From: Synechococcus sp. PCC 7335
GTDB taxonomy: Bacteria > Cyanobacteriota > Cyanobacteriia > Phormidesmidales > Phormidesmidaceae
Assembly (NCBI RefSeq): GCF_000155595.1
Contig: NZ_DS989904.1
Coordinates: 4,457,987-4,521,986 of the forward strand
Direction of reading: 5' to 3'
DNA: 64,000 nucleotides
Below, in pieces: positions 45,591 to 55,623 of this stretch. The notes beneath the pieces are model-generated. The model did no database searches and had not been told where the DNA came from. It saw only the letters and a program-made list of their open reading frames with translations. Position numbers and translations under genes: made by a program. Numbering within the stretch: the first letter of the stretch is position 1; each line of letters begins with the position of its first letter.

Positions 45591-46337
45591 ATGTCCATAC
45601 CTACCACCATTCCAGAGGCCACTAAACAGGCGGAGATAGCCACTCAAGCTGCCCTAGACGCCGGCATCTCTCTTCTTCAGATCGAAATGGCCATCCCGGA
45701 ACTTAAGCACCAGCCAATTGCCCAGCAGTTTGTAGAACTCTTTAACGACCGACAGTTCAAAGTCCTTTTTCCAGATGCAGGCGCGGCAGCCCTCGCTAGA
45801 AGAGATTGGAACAATCCAGATTTTGTCATTCGAGGTCTAGGTGAATTGGCTCAGACCGTAGATCCTGAAGACGATCTCTATCTAATCGTCAATCCGTCAG
45901 CGGTTGAGGTCGATAAGGTAGAGGCGCTCTGTAATGAAGCGCTTGATCAGCCAGTGGTGTTACTTAATCCCCAATTAGAGGATGTGGCTGTTGTAGGTAT
46001 CGGATATGCGGCTAGACAGCTACGCGATCGCTTTCTTAGCCAGATCGAAACCTGCTACTACGTTCGTCCAATTGATCAAGGCGTTGTCTACCGAGCATAT
46101 CCTGGACCGTGGCAAATTTGGCGGGAAATCGGGCCTGACGAATACGAGCATGTACAAGATCTTTCGAATCGCCCCTCCAGTGAAGATATCGAGCGCATCC
46201 TGTACGATACCGCGCAGCCGGTTTCTGAAGAAGTCTCTAGTAAATCTCGAACCCAGAGTAATAGTCAGAGTAATAGCAGGAAGAAGAAAGGACTTTTTGC
46301 AGAACTTCAGCAGTTTTTGAAGGCCTTAAGTCAGTAG
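45591..46337 (+). CDS. DUF1995-family protein
   Basis: A 248-residue soluble protein with the DUF1995 pattern (PEATKQAEIATQAALDAG, FPDAGAAALARRDW, VVLLNPQLEDVAVVGIGYAARQLRDRFL). The family occurs in cyanobacteria and plants, where a relative (LPA3) assists photosystem II assembly; a role here is inference. The last 35 residues are Ser/Asn/Lys-rich. It lies 35 bases upstream of the DUF456 gene on the same strand. Confidence 0.8.
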   Translation: MSIPTTIPEATKQAEIATQAALDAGISLLQIEMAIPELKHQPIAQQFVELFNDRQFKVLFPDAGAAALARRDWNNPDFVIRGLGELAQTVDPEDDLYLIVNPSAVEVDKVEALCNEALDQPVVLLNPQLEDVAVVGIGYAARQLRDRFLSQIETCYYVRPIDQGVVYRAYPGPWQIWREIGPDEYEHVQDLSNRPSSEDIERILYDTAQPVSEEVSSKSRTQSNSQSNSRKKKGLFAELQQFLKALSQ

Positions 46338-46371
46338 GCTAAACGAGCTTTTCGCCTTGTTCATACTCTCC

Positions 46372-46935
46372 ATGTCTAATCATCTATTTATGACTATATC
46401 TTCACTGACCTTTCTCTACTGGTTTCTGGTGGCGCTGATGGGAGTTGGCATTGTAGGAGCCTTCGTTCCTGTGCTGCCGGGTACGAGTCTGATTGTAGGT
46501 GCTGTTTTGGTTTGGACTTTGGTCAGTCCAGCGGCAAGTAGTTTGCCCTTAATTGTTGCACTTATCGCGTTTATCTTGAGCTTAGGTGTTGGCTATTTAG
46601 CTACCTACATCGGCACTAAAAAAGTAGGCGCTAGCTCATGGGGACAAACAGGCTCAATCGTCGGTCTAGCTGTCGGCTTTCTTGGGTTATTACCTGCTCT
46701 ACCAGTAGGAGGTCCACTACTAGGAATCATAGTCGGCTCAATGTTAGGTGCTTTTTTAGGCGAATTTCTCTTTCGCAAAGAGCTAGATACAAAAGAGCGG
46801 ATTAAGCTTTCGTGCAAAGTTAGCTTAGCAGTCGTCGTTAGTTCTGTAGTCGGTACACTGCTTGAAGGACTGTTGGCATTTACAGCCGTCATAGTCTTTT
46901 TATGGAAGACCTGGCCAACTATTGCTGCAACATAA
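46372..46935 (+). CDS. DUF456-family membrane protein
   Basis: A hydrophobic 187-residue protein of about five to six helices with Gly-rich motifs (FVPVLPGTSLIVGAVL, GLLPALPVGGPLLGIIVGSMLGAFLGE) characteristic of DUF456. Its function is not known. ATG at 46372 is chosen over TTG 46357; ATG 46390 is also possible. Probably co-transcribed with the DUF1995 gene. Confidence 0.8.
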   Translation: MSNHLFMTISSLTFLYWFLVALMGVGIVGAFVPVLPGTSLIVGAVLVWTLVSPAASSLPLIVALIAFILSLGVGYLATYIGTKKVGASSWGQTGSIVGLAVGFLGLLPALPVGGPLLGIIVGSMLGAFLGEFLFRKELDTKERIKLSCKVSLAVVVSSVVGTLLEGLLAFTAVIVFLWKTWPTIAAT

Positions 46936-46993
46936 AACCAACAGCGATTATCTCTCAAAGGCTATCTCCTAGATCAAACTCTATCTTTCAAAC

Positions 46994-47030
46994 GGAATGG
47001 CCCTCAACCAATGCTGTCGAGGGCCATTCC
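46994..47030 (-). terminator. Shared terminator between DUF456 and amt genes
   Basis: GGAATGGCCCTC (46994-47005) and GAGGGCCATTCC (47019-47030) form a perfect 12-bp stem around a 13-base loop. On the minus strand a short GTTTG follows. It sits between convergent genes and can serve both. Confidence 0.6.
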
Positions 47031-47044
47031 CAGATTCAACCAGA

Positions 47045-47074
47045 TTTACACTAAGCAATTTTACACTAAGCAAT
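47045..47074. repeat. Perfect 15-bp tandem duplication
   Basis: TTTACACTAAGCAAT occurs twice in direct succession (47045-47059 and 47060-47074) downstream of amt. It looks like a simple slippage duplication. Confidence 0.6.
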
Positions 47075-47130
47075 AAATCCCAGATATGCCAGCCACTCCG
47101 ATGCAACTAGCACAAGCCTAGAGCATACCG

Positions 47131-48609
47131 TTAGATGATACCGCCCATATCACTAGTGTCCTTAAGGAAACCGCTGTAAGCTTCCATACCGTGCTCGCCG
47201 ATATCTAGGCCCTTGAGTTCTTCTTCAGAGCTAACCCGCAAGCCGATCAAAGACTTGATAATCACCCACAAAATACCAGTGACGACTACAGTGAACAAAC
47301 CAATAGCAACGATGCCGATGATTTGAGCAATCAGCTGCGTAATCCCACCGCCAAAGAACAAACCAGCTTCGCCATCGAATAGGCCAACGGCTAACGTGCC
47401 CCAGATACCACAAACAAGGTGAACAGAGGTAGCACCTACTGGATCGTCAATCTTGATGCTGTCAAAAAAGCCAACTGAGAAAACAACAATGATGCCGGCA
47501 ATTAGGCCCACTATTACTGCACCCCAGTAGCCGATGCCGCCACAGCCGGCCGTAATGCCAACTAGGCCAGCCAAGATGCCGTTGATTACCATTGATAGAT
47601 CGGGCTTGCCGCTAAGCGACCAGGCGGTGAACGTTGCACCGATACCACCTGCAGCCGCAGCCAAGTTGGTCACTAGCGCAATTTGAGGCACGTTCAAGCT
47701 AGCTGCTAGTTCAGAACCAGGGTTAAAGCCAAACCAGCCAATCCACAGGATCAAACAGCCCAGGGTAGCAATACTCATGTTGTGGCCAGGAATCGCATTA
47801 ACAGCACCATCTTGATACTTGCCAATCCGAGGCCCGAGGAAGATAGCGCCCATCAGCGCAGCCCAACCCCCAACCGAGTGAACCACAGTAGACCCAGCAA
47901 AATCGCTAAAGGCAACCCCCTCACCTAGGAAACTCATATCAGAAAGCCAGCCGCCGCCCCAAACCCAGTGCGCACTGATGGGATAAGAAATCGCCGTTAG
48001 CAGAACACTAAAGACAATAAAGCTAGAGAACTTCACTCGCTCTGCAACTGCGCCTGATACGATTGTGGCCGCAGTACCTGCAAACGCAGCCTGGAATAGA
48101 AAGAATACGGGCGTTGTTAAAGTCCCAAAGACCGGTTCAGTCGGATCGCTTCCCGCTAAGAAGAATCCACTTAGACCGAAAAGGCCATTGCCTTCTCCAA
48201 ACGCTAGTGCAAAGCCCAGTGCCCAGAAAGACAACGTTGCCAAAGCAAAGACAATCAAATTCTTCGCTAAGATGTTGACTGCATTTTTTTGACGACAAAA
48301 GCCAGTCTCTAACATGCCGAACCCAGCATTCATGAAGATGACTAAAATAGCCGCAACAACAATCCAGATGTTGTCTAAAACTATTTGAACATCGTCAGCA
48401 GTGACTTCTTGCGCATGAGCAGCAAATCCCCAAGTGGCTACGATAGTGAATGCCAGGGGAATGCAGGCTAACCAACCCCAAGCAAATCGACGGCCAAACG
48501 CACGGCTCAATGCTCGGCTAGCCATCTCTGTAAACGGAGGTACATTCGCATCCCAAGGCGACGCGCTGCGCCTCGGATACTTTCTTTTTCTCATTGTAAA
48601 ATTAGACAT
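47131..48609 (-). CDS. amt: Ammonium transporter
   Basis: An Amt-family channel importing ammonium. The 492-residue product has a long basic N-terminus, a signal peptide ending about AHA-QEV, then 11 hydrophobic helices. Family motifs are [56 protein letters not shown] and [10 protein letters not shown]; the conserved pore His lie in VVHSVGG and [12 protein letters not shown] 48609 is used, with 48525 also possible. A perfect NtcA site lies 137 bases upstream, so nitrogen-limitation induction is expected. No glnB gene is adjacent. Confidence 0.92.
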   Translation of the reverse strand: MSNFTMRKRKYPRRSASPWDANVPPFTEMASRALSRAFGRRFAWGWLACIPLAFTIVATWGFAAHAQEVTADDVQIVLDNIWIVVAAILVIFMNAGFGMLETGFCRQKNAVNILAKNLIVFALATLSFWALGFALAFGEGNGLFGLSGFFLAGSDPTEPVFGTLTTPVFFLFQAAFAGTAATIVSGAVAERVKFSSFIVFSVLLTAISYPISAHWVWGGGWLSDMSFLGEGVAFSDFAGSTVVHSVGGWAALMGAIFLGPRIGKYQDGAVNAIPGHNMSIATLGCLILWIGWFGFNPGSELAASLNVPQIALVTNLAAAAGGIGATFTAWSLSGKPDLSMVINGILAGLVGITAGCGGIGYWGAVIVGLIAGIIVVFSVGFFDSIKIDDPVGATSVHLVCGIWGTLAVGLFDGEAGLFFGGGITQLIAQIIGIVAIGLFTVVVTGILWVIIKSLIGLRVSSEEELKGLDIGEHGMEAYSGFLKDTSDMGGII

Positions 48610-48717
48610 TATTGGTCGGGCGTTCCTAACGCAATTTCGACAGCAATCTATGGTCGCAAATAATAACCAAAACAAAGGCTATTGTTTGGTTGTGCGCCTG
48701 TCAAACTGATGGGTCTC

Positions 48718-48759
48718 ATTCCACCAAGTCTGAGTCAGGCATTCTGTATCGTCTGATAC
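48718..48759 (-). promoter_or_regulatory. NtcA-activated promoter of amt
   Basis: GTA-N8-TAC, the NtcA consensus, occurs perfectly at 48746-48759. On the minus strand it is followed after exactly 22 bases by TGGAAT (48718-48723) as -10. This is the class II layout of NtcA-activated promoters. Transcription would begin around 48711, giving a leader of about 100 bases. Confidence 0.7.
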
Positions 48760-49081
48760 CTTTAATGGGAGAACGGGTGCTGTCTTGCTGATTTCTAAAG
48801 CCGACTTTAGCGAAAGTTTACAAAATGTCTCTCAAATCCGAGAGTTTTAGGTATATTCCAGGTTGATATCGAGCAGTTTGTAGCATTTCTCAACATCAAT
48901 CAAACTTAGTACGTGACTAATTTCTCAGTATTATTACGTAGCTGTTCTGACACAGCTCTGACATATCTGACATACAGCTATTGTTACGAACCAAATATAA
49001 ACTGACATATATCAATCGACCCGCTAACCAATTAACTGGCTAGCGGTCTCACGCTAAGGCATTGCTTATTTCTGCTAGGAC
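48760..49081. other. Sequence between amt promoter and IS982 element
   Basis: AT-rich sequence with no gene I can support. A one-mismatch NtcA-like site (GTA-N8-TAG) lies at 48928-48941, too far upstream to be the main site. Confidence 0.35.
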
Positions 49082-49087
49082 TAATTA

Positions 49088-50062
49088 ACGTCAGTTCGGG
49101 ATAAGGAAAGCTCGAAGAAAGGAGGATAGGTAAGCTGAAGTTGTAAAACCCATCAGCCCTATCCTCCACTATGTTCAGCTTAGAAGAACTGTTCTGCCAC
49201 GTCGATGACTTCTGCCAAGTGTTTGAACCCCTCTGGCAGCGTCAACTGCTAAGCCACCATCTAAAGACGCGACAACGCGCTCGTTCGCTGAGCCTAAGCG
49301 AAGTGATGACGATACTCATCGGCTTTCACCAAAGCCACTACCGCACCTTCAAACACTACTACGTTCATCATGTATGCCAGTACTGGAAGCAAGCGTTTCC
49401 AACGCTAGTCAGCTATAACCGCTTTGTCGAATGGACGCCCTCTTGTTTGTTTCCCTTGTGTTGTTATCTGAAGCGCTGCTTCGGCCGTTGTACAGGCATT
49501 AGTTTTATCGATGCGACCAGTCTATCGGTCTGCCACAACCGTCGGATCTGGCAGCATAAGGTCTGCAAAGATACGGCAGCTAGGGGCAAAACCTCTGTCG
49601 GCTGGTTCTATGGCTTCAAGCTACACCTCGTGGTGAACGAGTGCGGTGAACTACTCAACCTCACCCTGACCCCGGGCAATACGGACGACCGTGAGCCCGC
49701 CTTTGACTTACTTACTGGACTATGGGGAAAAGTCTGCGCAGACAAAGGCTATGTATCGAAGCAGCTGGCCAAGCAACTACTCGACGCGTTCAACATCGAG
49801 TTCTTTGCTAAGCCTCGGCGCAACATGAAGAACCAGCTAGTGCGGCTAACTGACAAGCTACTCTCGCGCAAACGTTCCATCATCGAAACGATTATCGACC
49901 AACTGAAGAACATTTCGCAGATAGAGCATTCTCGTCACCGTAGTCCGGTCAACTGCTGGGTCAACATCCTCTGTGGACTGATTGCTTATTGCCACCAACC
50001 GAAGAAGCCTTCTCTCCATATGGAATGGGAACTTCCCCCTGCTGCTTAACCCGAACTGACGT
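49088..50062 (+). mobile_element. Complete IS982-family insertion sequence
   Basis: A 975-bp element bounded by inverted repeats ACGTCAGTTCGGG (49088-49100) and CCCGAACTGACGT (50050-50062), extended to about 18 bp with one mismatch. The terminal AC is typical of IS982. TAATTA flanks it directly on both sides (49082-49087 and 50063-50068), a 6-bp target duplication. Its matched ends and intact transposase suggest recent insertion. Confidence 0.88.
49171..50049 (+). CDS. IS982-family transposase
   Basis: A 292-residue DDE transposase. Likely catalytic positions are Asp in [12 protein letters not shown], Asp in [10 protein letters not shown] and Glu in [14 protein letters not shown]. The IS982-specific segments [18 protein letters not shown] and [10 protein letters not shown] are present. 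No stop or frameshift interrupts it, so it is likely functional. It fills nearly the whole element, between the amt and purE upstream and downstream regions. Confidence 0.92.
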   Translation: MFSLEELFCHVDDFCQVFEPLWQRQLLSHHLKTRQRARSLSLSEVMTILIGFHQSHYRTFKHYYVHHVCQYWKQAFPTLVSYNRFVEWTPSCLFPLCCYLKRCFGRCTGISFIDATSLSVCHNRRIWQHKVCKDTAARGKTSVGWFYGFKLHLVVNECGELLNLTLTPGNTDDREPAFDLLTGLWGKVCADKGYVSKQLAKQLLDAFNIEFFAKPRRNMKNQLVRLTDKLLSRKRSIIETIIDQLKNISQIEHSRHRSPVNCWVNILCGLIAYCHQPKKPSLHMEWELPPAA

Positions 50063-50134
50063 TAATTAGGTAGGGCTGATTAAAGATGCAGCAGTTATGT
50101 ATTGAGCACTCACTCAAGTACTAACCTATGTATC

Positions 50135-50749
50135 CTATGTATTGATCATGTGCTTGAGATACTGCCGGGCGCCCAATCCAGAAAGATGGTTTTGTTTGTC
50201 ATTCACCATCAGCGCTAACTGTTGGCGATAGTCGAGGATTTTTGCTTGAAGCGTCTGGTCATGGGCCGCTAGCATCTGCACAGCAAGCAAACCCGCATTT
50301 TTAGCGTTGCCGATAGCTACCGTAGCTACTGGAATACCCCGAGGCATCTGGACAATAGAATAAAGTGAGTCTACCCCTGAGAGAGTGCTGGTTTTGACTG
50401 GAACACCAATAACGGGTAGCGGGCTGAGTGCGGCGACCATACCGGGCAGGTGTGCAGCTCCTCCCGCACCCGCGATAATCACCTTAAGGCCTCTGGTATG
50501 AGCTGCTTCAGCATAGGCAACCATCCGCTTGGGCGTGCGATGAGCTGAGACAATGGCAACCTCATGAGTAATACCAAAGTCTTCGCAAACGGCGATCGCG
50601 TCTATCATCGTCGGCAGATCCGAATCGCTGCCCATGATGATACCAACATCGACTGAGCCCTCATGTAAATCTGACTGCGTGTCTGGCTTAGCATTTGGCT
50701 GAGTGTCTGATTGGAAATTGGTCGGTGGCGCTGCCTGAGGAGTTGTCAT
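50135..50749 (-). CDS. purE: N5-carboxyaminoimidazole ribonucleotide mutase
   Basis: PurE moves the carboxyl group in N5-CAIR to give CAIR in purine synthesis. Signature motifs are [23 protein letters not shown] with the catalytic His, [12 protein letters not shown] and [15 protein letters not shown]. The core is preceded by about 33 polar residues rich in Gln, Asp and Pro. ATG at 50749 is preferred over an upstream in-frame start at 50800. It is divergent from nagA. The IS982 copy lies just beyond its 3' end. Confidence 0.92.
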   Translation of the reverse strand: MTTPQAAPPTNFQSDTQPNAKPDTQSDLHEGSVDVGIIMGSDSDLPTMIDAIAVCEDFGITHEVAIVSAHRTPKRMVAYAEAAHTRGLKVIIAGAGGAAHLPGMVAALSPLPVIGVPVKTSTLSGVDSLYSIVQMPRGIPVATVAIGNAKNAGLLAVQMLAAHDQTLQAKILDYRQQLALMVNDKQNHLSGLGARQYLKHMINT

Positions 50750-50917
50750 AGCCCTAGGTGTCTTTCTACTTCTATAGTGGGTGGATATAGCCAGTATCAT
50801 GCATTAGGACATCGGCTAGTCGAGTTGCCCGCTGCCATACAACGGTTTCAGCCAATGAACCTGTCCTAAGCAGCTCGGCAGATGTTAGAGTATTCAATCT
50901 AGTCAGCGCTTTTGTTT

Positions 50918-52126
50918 ATGGCGGATAGTCGCGTTATTGTCAACGCTCGCCTGCCCCAACGATCAGGACTCCATCAGATCACAGTAGAGGCTAGGCGCAT
51001 TAGCGCGATCGCCACCCAAGCAGATCGATTGCCTCCTACAGCAGACTCCACAGGCAGTGAAATAGATGTTCAAGGCGATTGGATCTCACCGGGCGCAATC
51101 GATCTACAGATCAACGGGGCCAAAGGACTTGCTTTTCCTGATCTGTGCATTGAGCAACTTGATCGATTACAGGATATCTGCGAACTGCTGTGGCAGCAAG
51201 GCGTCAGCGGATTTTGTCCAACCCTAGTTACCACGTCTCTGAAAAACTTTCACAGAAGTCTAAAGGCGATACAAGCTTTCCAGGACCATCAAAAGCAGCA
51301 CTTATTGCCCAATAGCGCCACTGTTTTAGGGGCCCATTTAGAAGGCCCCTTCCTAAACCCAGCAAAGAAAGGGGCCCATCCTAGTGAACATCTACAGCCG
51401 CTTACATTAGAAAAACTTAAGCGCGTGGTAGATAAGTTCGCCCAAACTATTCGCATTATCACACTAGCGCCTGAAATAGGCACCGAAACAGACCTTATTC
51501 CCTGGCTAATAGAACAGAACATAACCGTTAGTTTGGGTCATTCACTAGCAACCGAAGAACAGGCAAACAAAGCTTTTAGCCAAGGGGCAACGATGGTAAC
51601 CCATGCTTTCAACGCCATGCCAGGGCTTCACCATAGAGAACCAGGTTTATTAGGAGCAGCACTGACTAACCCCAGCGTCTTTTGCGGCTTCATTGCCGAC
51701 GGTGAGCATATTAGCAAAACGATGCTTGATTTGTTGCTTCGAGCCGATCGAGCCAGCAGTTGGCAAAACAGCAACGATTCAGATAGGCAGAATCAAAGAA
51801 CGACTACATTGTTCCTAGTAAGCGATGCGCTTTCTCCACTAGGTTTGCCAGACGGTGTGTATCCGTGGGATAGCCGTCAGATCGCAGTGGTCAATGGCAC
51901 CGCGCGGCTATTAAATGGAACGCTTTCAGGAACCACGCTGCCGCTCATAGCGGGTGCTCAGAACCTGGTGCAGTGGGGGCTATGCAGCGTGGAAGAAGCA
52001 ATTACGCTAGTCACCACCACTCCTCGACAAGCTATTCACCACCCTGGGATCCAAATACATCAGCCTGCCCAACTTCTTCGCTGGTCATATCGAAGCGATC
52101 AGCTTCGTTGGCAATGGCTGTTATAG
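50918..52126 (+). CDS. nagA: N-acetylglucosamine-6-phosphate deacetylase
   Basis: NagA removes the acetyl group from GlcNAc-6-phosphate, feeding amino-sugar recycling. It is an amidohydrolase-fold enzyme; metal and catalytic motifs are LGAHLEGPFLNPAKKGAHP, VSLGHSLATEEQA, VTHAFNAMPGLHHREPG and LVSDALSPLG with the catalytic Asp. The 402-residue length is normal. The partner nagB is not adjacent. Confidence 0.9.
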   Translation: MADSRVIVNARLPQRSGLHQITVEARRISAIATQADRLPPTADSTGSEIDVQGDWISPGAIDLQINGAKGLAFPDLCIEQLDRLQDICELLWQQGVSGFCPTLVTTSLKNFHRSLKAIQAFQDHQKQHLLPNSATVLGAHLEGPFLNPAKKGAHPSEHLQPLTLEKLKRVVDKFAQTIRIITLAPEIGTETDLIPWLIEQNITVSLGHSLATEEQANKAFSQGATMVTHAFNAMPGLHHREPGLLGAALTNPSVFCGFIADGEHISKTMLDLLLRADRASSWQNSNDSDRQNQRTTTLFLVSDALSPLGLPDGVYPWDSRQIAVVNGTARLLNGTLSGTTLPLIAGAQNLVQWGLCSVEEAITLVTTTPRQAIHHPGIQIHQPAQLLRWSYRSDQLRWQWLL

Positions 52127-52186
52127 ATAGTAGCTGTTGGTAGCTGTCCACCTAGCGGCTGACCATCTAGTAACTGATCAGATCAA

Positions 52187-52933
52187 TTAGTGGCAAACGC
52201 TATAGTGCAAAAACACTTCATCTGCCTTTACCTGGCAAGACTTAAGTACCAACTGCGGCGTACGAGGCAGCGTAAACCCTAATCCACCAACTGGAGTAGG
52301 TGCTGTTTTCCCCCCAATCAGCAATGGGCAAACAGTGAGATACAAATCGTCTATCAGCCCATCGCTGAGCAAAGAGGCAACCAGTTCACCCCCTCCCATA
52401 ACCACCAAATTTTGAATAGCGGGGCGATCAGCCGCTGATGACAGAGCCGATTTTCCACAGAGCAAATCCTGCATAACAACGTGCCAGTTAAAGGGACGCT
52501 CAGTAATCAGAACATGTTCGAATGGCCGCTCAATATCTTTTCCTTTTCTGCCTTCGCGCCAGGACTGCATTCCTTCGAGCGTGGTAATTAGCCAACGAGG
52601 AACAGGCTGCTGAAAAAAAGGCCATCCGGGATCAAGGTTGCCAATAGCAGAGCAAACGATTTGAATAGGCTGATCGGGCTGCTGGCGCGATCGCCGATCT
52701 GCAATCAAAGTAGCATTCGTTACTGGTAGAGTTGTGCCATAAGCACGCAACGTTCCCGCTCCAAACAGCGTGGCATCAGCTTTCGCAATTTGCGCTTCTA
52801 AATGGGCCTTGTCTGCAACAGAAGGAAAACGAGCGGCTGCACGGCTAGCATCCGTGATTTTGCCATCCGCACTCATCGCAAGAACGACAGTAATTCGAGG
52901 ACGATTGAAGCTACGAGCAAGTGGTGACTGCAC
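52187..52933 (-). CDS. RibD C-terminal-domain reductase
   Basis: A 248-residue NADPH-dependent reductase of the RibD-C/dihydrofolate-reductase-like fold, with ITVVLAMSADGKITDASRAAARFPSVADKAHLE, ATLFGAGTLRAYGTTLP, and VVMGGGELVASLLSDGLIDDLYLTVCPLLIGG. It lacks the RibD deaminase half, so it may perform the riboflavin-pathway reduction separately or act on another pterin-like substrate. GTG at 52933 is chosen; TTG at 52966 is possible. It converges on nagA. Confidence 0.82.
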   Translation of the reverse strand: MQSPLARSFNRPRITVVLAMSADGKITDASRAAARFPSVADKAHLEAQIAKADATLFGAGTLRAYGTTLPVTNATLIADRRSRQQPDQPIQIVCSAIGNLDPGWPFFQQPVPRWLITTLEGMQSWREGRKGKDIERPFEHVLITERPFNWHVVMQDLLCGKSALSSAADRPAIQNLVVMGGGELVASLLSDGLIDDLYLTVCPLLIGGKTAPTPVGGLGFTLPRTPQLVLKSCQVKADEVFLHYSVCH

Positions 52934-53280
52934 AAAAAAAGGGCATATATTACAAAGTATAGGCAAGGCTGTGGTCTGTACGGGGTATCTAGGTTTTGCT
53001 CTACTAAGTCATATAGCTAAACCATAGATCTAATAAATCAAATAACCTACAGCCAACCTAGAGCAAGTTACTATTAGTTCTCGAAATATGAAAGTTGACC
53101 TATAAAATATTGGCCTATGAAAGTTCGGCTTGGGAAAGAGCCAGTCAAATACACCAGATATAGTTAACGTTCATAGTTAAATCTTTATCATCTTTGTATG
53201 AGCAGAGCACAACTTTAAAGCTTTACTAGTTGATCATACGGAATTGGTAGATAAACTAGTGAAAGCATTTTCTTTTGACT
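52934..53280. other. Divergent promoter region, RibD-C gene and sensor kinase
   Basis: About 350 bases, AT-rich, with a direct repeat of CTATGAAAGTT-like sequence (near 53087 and 53112). I see no gene in it and cannot place the promoters securely. Confidence 0.35.
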
Positions 53281-55419
53281 ATGGCCATTCGTCGACGTTC
53301 TTTTCGGCACAATCTACTAGTCAAAATATTAGGATTTAGCCTACCCATTCTGTTCGTTGGTCAAGTAATTACCATCGGCAAAGCGCGTAGTAGCTTACTT
53401 ATGAGCGCTCAGCAAAACTTGACTAGCAGTGCTATTCGTAAAGCAGAAGGACTCGAAACTGGTATCCAGGCTATAGATGCCAACATTGATTTACTAGCTC
53501 AGACAGAAGCCTTCCGCTCAAACGATCTAGAAGCAATACGAGCTACCTTAAACAAGGTAATTCAAGACACTACACCTTATGACATTAGCTGCGTAGAACT
53601 CAAGCCGCCTCAGTCAATGGCGGTAATCAATACATGCGATCGCACCATAGTCCCTGATGCCAAACAGGTCCCTTGGTTGCAGAGTGGTAGCGTTGAGATC
53701 TCAGATTTCTATGTATTTTCCCCTGGGGTAGAAGCAACCACTGGCTCTCAGTCGAATTCTGCTAAGACAATCTCAGAAGCGGCTTTAGAAGAAACGGTTT
53801 CGAATCCACTTTCTGAAGGCGAAGCGATCCTAGAAGACTCTACGCTCCTAGAAGAAACCTCCTCAGAAGAGATTCCAAAAGATAGAGCGCTCATCAAGTT
53901 TATTGTTGCTAGCCCTATCTATGGGAAAGACAACAGTTTGCGCTATACCCTAGCGATGGAAGTTGGATTGTTGCAATTGCAAGATACCACCCCACAATCG
54001 CTTGTCGGTGAGACGGTAGTCATCGATCAAAATCAAATCATTGTTACTCATCCTGATCCCGCACAGGTCGGTAAAAGCATCGCCGACTTAAGAGAAGCTG
54101 ACAAGTTCAGCAGCATCATTGAGAACATTAGAGTAGGCAAAAGTGATTTCATCGAATCCGATTCTCTTTCTAGAGAGAACGAGAATTGGTTTGTCGCCTA
54201 CAGTGGGTTTGATGTACCCGTTAGCCCAAAGCAAGATAGCGTGTGGACAGTCTTAGCGGTCACGCCTTCACGGCGTGCTCTGCATGGTCTTCGTGCGATT
54301 CGTCGAGTTCTTATAGTGTGGAATATAGGGCTTCTTATTGCCAGTATTTCAGTAGCGCTTATTGTCTCCAATAGTTTGTCTTTACCCATAGAGAAACTGA
54401 CTCGCTACACACAAAACGTCAAAGATCTATCGCAGCTACAACCAGCACCGCGAAACTCACATATCTGGGAGCTAGACTATTTAGGCACCGTGATTGAGCG
54501 TATGTTGCGCGGCTTGGAAAAAAATTCAAATGATCTCCGAAAGGCTTGGCAAGATGCGCAGACAGCTAACCAGCTGAAAAATGAGTTTCTAGCAAACACC
54601 TCACATGAACTTAGAACACCTCTAAACGGCATCATCGGCTCTATCGGCATTCTTAAAGACGGACTGTGTGATTCAAAAGAAGAAGAAAGAGAGTTCTTGG
54701 ATCAGGCTAACAAAGCCGCTATGCATCTGCTGTCAGTGATTGAAGATATCTTAAGTATTGCTAAGATCGAAGCTGGGACGCTGAAGATGAGCATCGCGCC
54801 AGTCGACTTACGTTCCGTATTACATGATGTGTTAGAAATGCAGGTGTTCCAGGCAAAACAAAAGGGCCTATTGATAGTAAGACCTGAGCTACTAGCACCG
54901 TTGATGGTTGAAGTTGATCACTTTCGGTTTAAACAAGTACTACTAAACGTAATTTCTAACGCAATTAAGTTTACAGATAAAGGAACAATCGACATTCAAA
55001 TTACCACCGATGAGAGCACTCAAACAGCTCCCAAAAATTGCGATCACCTCTCCCATAGAACCTTAGTCAGTAACGCTGAACTCTGTATGCCGCCGAAACC
55101 TTGGGTCAAAATCATGATCAAAGATTCTGGTATTGGCATCGATCCACAGCATCTACCGAAGCTCTTCAAGCCTTTTGTGATGGTTGATGGTTCTCATACT
55201 CGTTCATACGAGGGGACCGGTCTAGGACTAGCGATCTCTCAGAACTTCATGCGACTGATGCAAGGTGATATCACACTATCTAGTGAAGGCATTGGGAGGG
55301 GGACTACTGTCACGATTGTAATACCGCGTTTGGTTCGAGAAGTTAATCTAGAAGAAATAGACAAGGTGCCGCAGACAATCGTCAGCGATAGAGATGTAGC
55401 AGAGGTATCAACGAGATGA
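53281..55419 (+). CDS. Membrane-bound sensor histidine kinase with extracytoplasmic sensor
   Basis: A 712-residue hybrid-free kinase. Two hydrophobic helices (about 14-32 and 340-362) flank a 300-residue extracytoplasmic region resembling Cache sensors, with an acidic Ser/Glu-rich insert near residues 165-200. HAMP-like linker, then the HisKA box NEFLANTSHELRTPLNG with the phosphorylated His, and HATPase motifs: N-box LNVISNAIKF, G1 KDSGIGIDP, G2 GTGLGLAIS. No receiver domain and no adjacent response regulator, so its output is unknown. ATG 53281 preferred over TTG 53275. Confidence 0.88.
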   Translation: MAIRRRSFRHNLLVKILGFSLPILFVGQVITIGKARSSLLMSAQQNLTSSAIRKAEGLETGIQAIDANIDLLAQTEAFRSNDLEAIRATLNKVIQDTTPYDISCVELKPPQSMAVINTCDRTIVPDAKQVPWLQSGSVEISDFYVFSPGVEATTGSQSNSAKTISEAALEETVSNPLSEGEAILEDSTLLEETSSEEIPKDRALIKFIVASPIYGKDNSLRYTLAMEVGLLQLQDTTPQSLVGETVVIDQNQIIVTHPDPAQVGKSIADLREADKFSSIIENIRVGKSDFIESDSLSRENENWFVAYSGFDVPVSPKQDSVWTVLAVTPSRRALHGLRAIRRVLIVWNIGLLIASISVALIVSNSLSLPIEKLTRYTQNVKDLSQLQPAPRNSHIWELDYLGTVIERMLRGLEKNSNDLRKAWQDAQTANQLKNEFLANTSHELRTPLNGIIGSIGILKDGLCDSKEEEREFLDQANKAAMHLLSVIEDILSIAKIEAGTLKMSIAPVDLRSVLHDVLEMQVFQAKQKGLLIVRPELLAPLMVEVDHFRFKQVLLNVISNAIKFTDKGTIDIQITTDESTQTAPKNCDHLSHRTLVSNAELCMPPKPWVKIMIKDSGIGIDPQHLPKLFKPFVMVDGSHTRSYEGTGLGLAISQNFMRLMQGDITLSSEGIGRGTTVTIVIPRLVREVNLEEIDKVPQTIVSDRDVAEVSTR

Positions 55420-55623
55420 CCGCCAAGGCAATTACAGTGTTTCTCTGGTACAGTGCTTCTTTGGTGCAGTGCTTCTCTGAGGCATTGAAGGAACGCGATC
55501 TACTTAGTTTTTATCACATCAGGTTTTCAAGGTGGAAACTGTCCTTCAACCAAGGGACTGACACTAGTTCTCCAAAACGTTTAACAAAACGCTTTACCTA
55601 ACAAAACGCCTCACCCAACAAGA

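Noticed and set aside
48928-48941. Second NtcA-like site GTA-N8-TAG upstream of amt
   Set aside because: It has a mismatch in a key base and is not placed at a suitable distance from a -10; the perfect site at 48746 explains regulation better.
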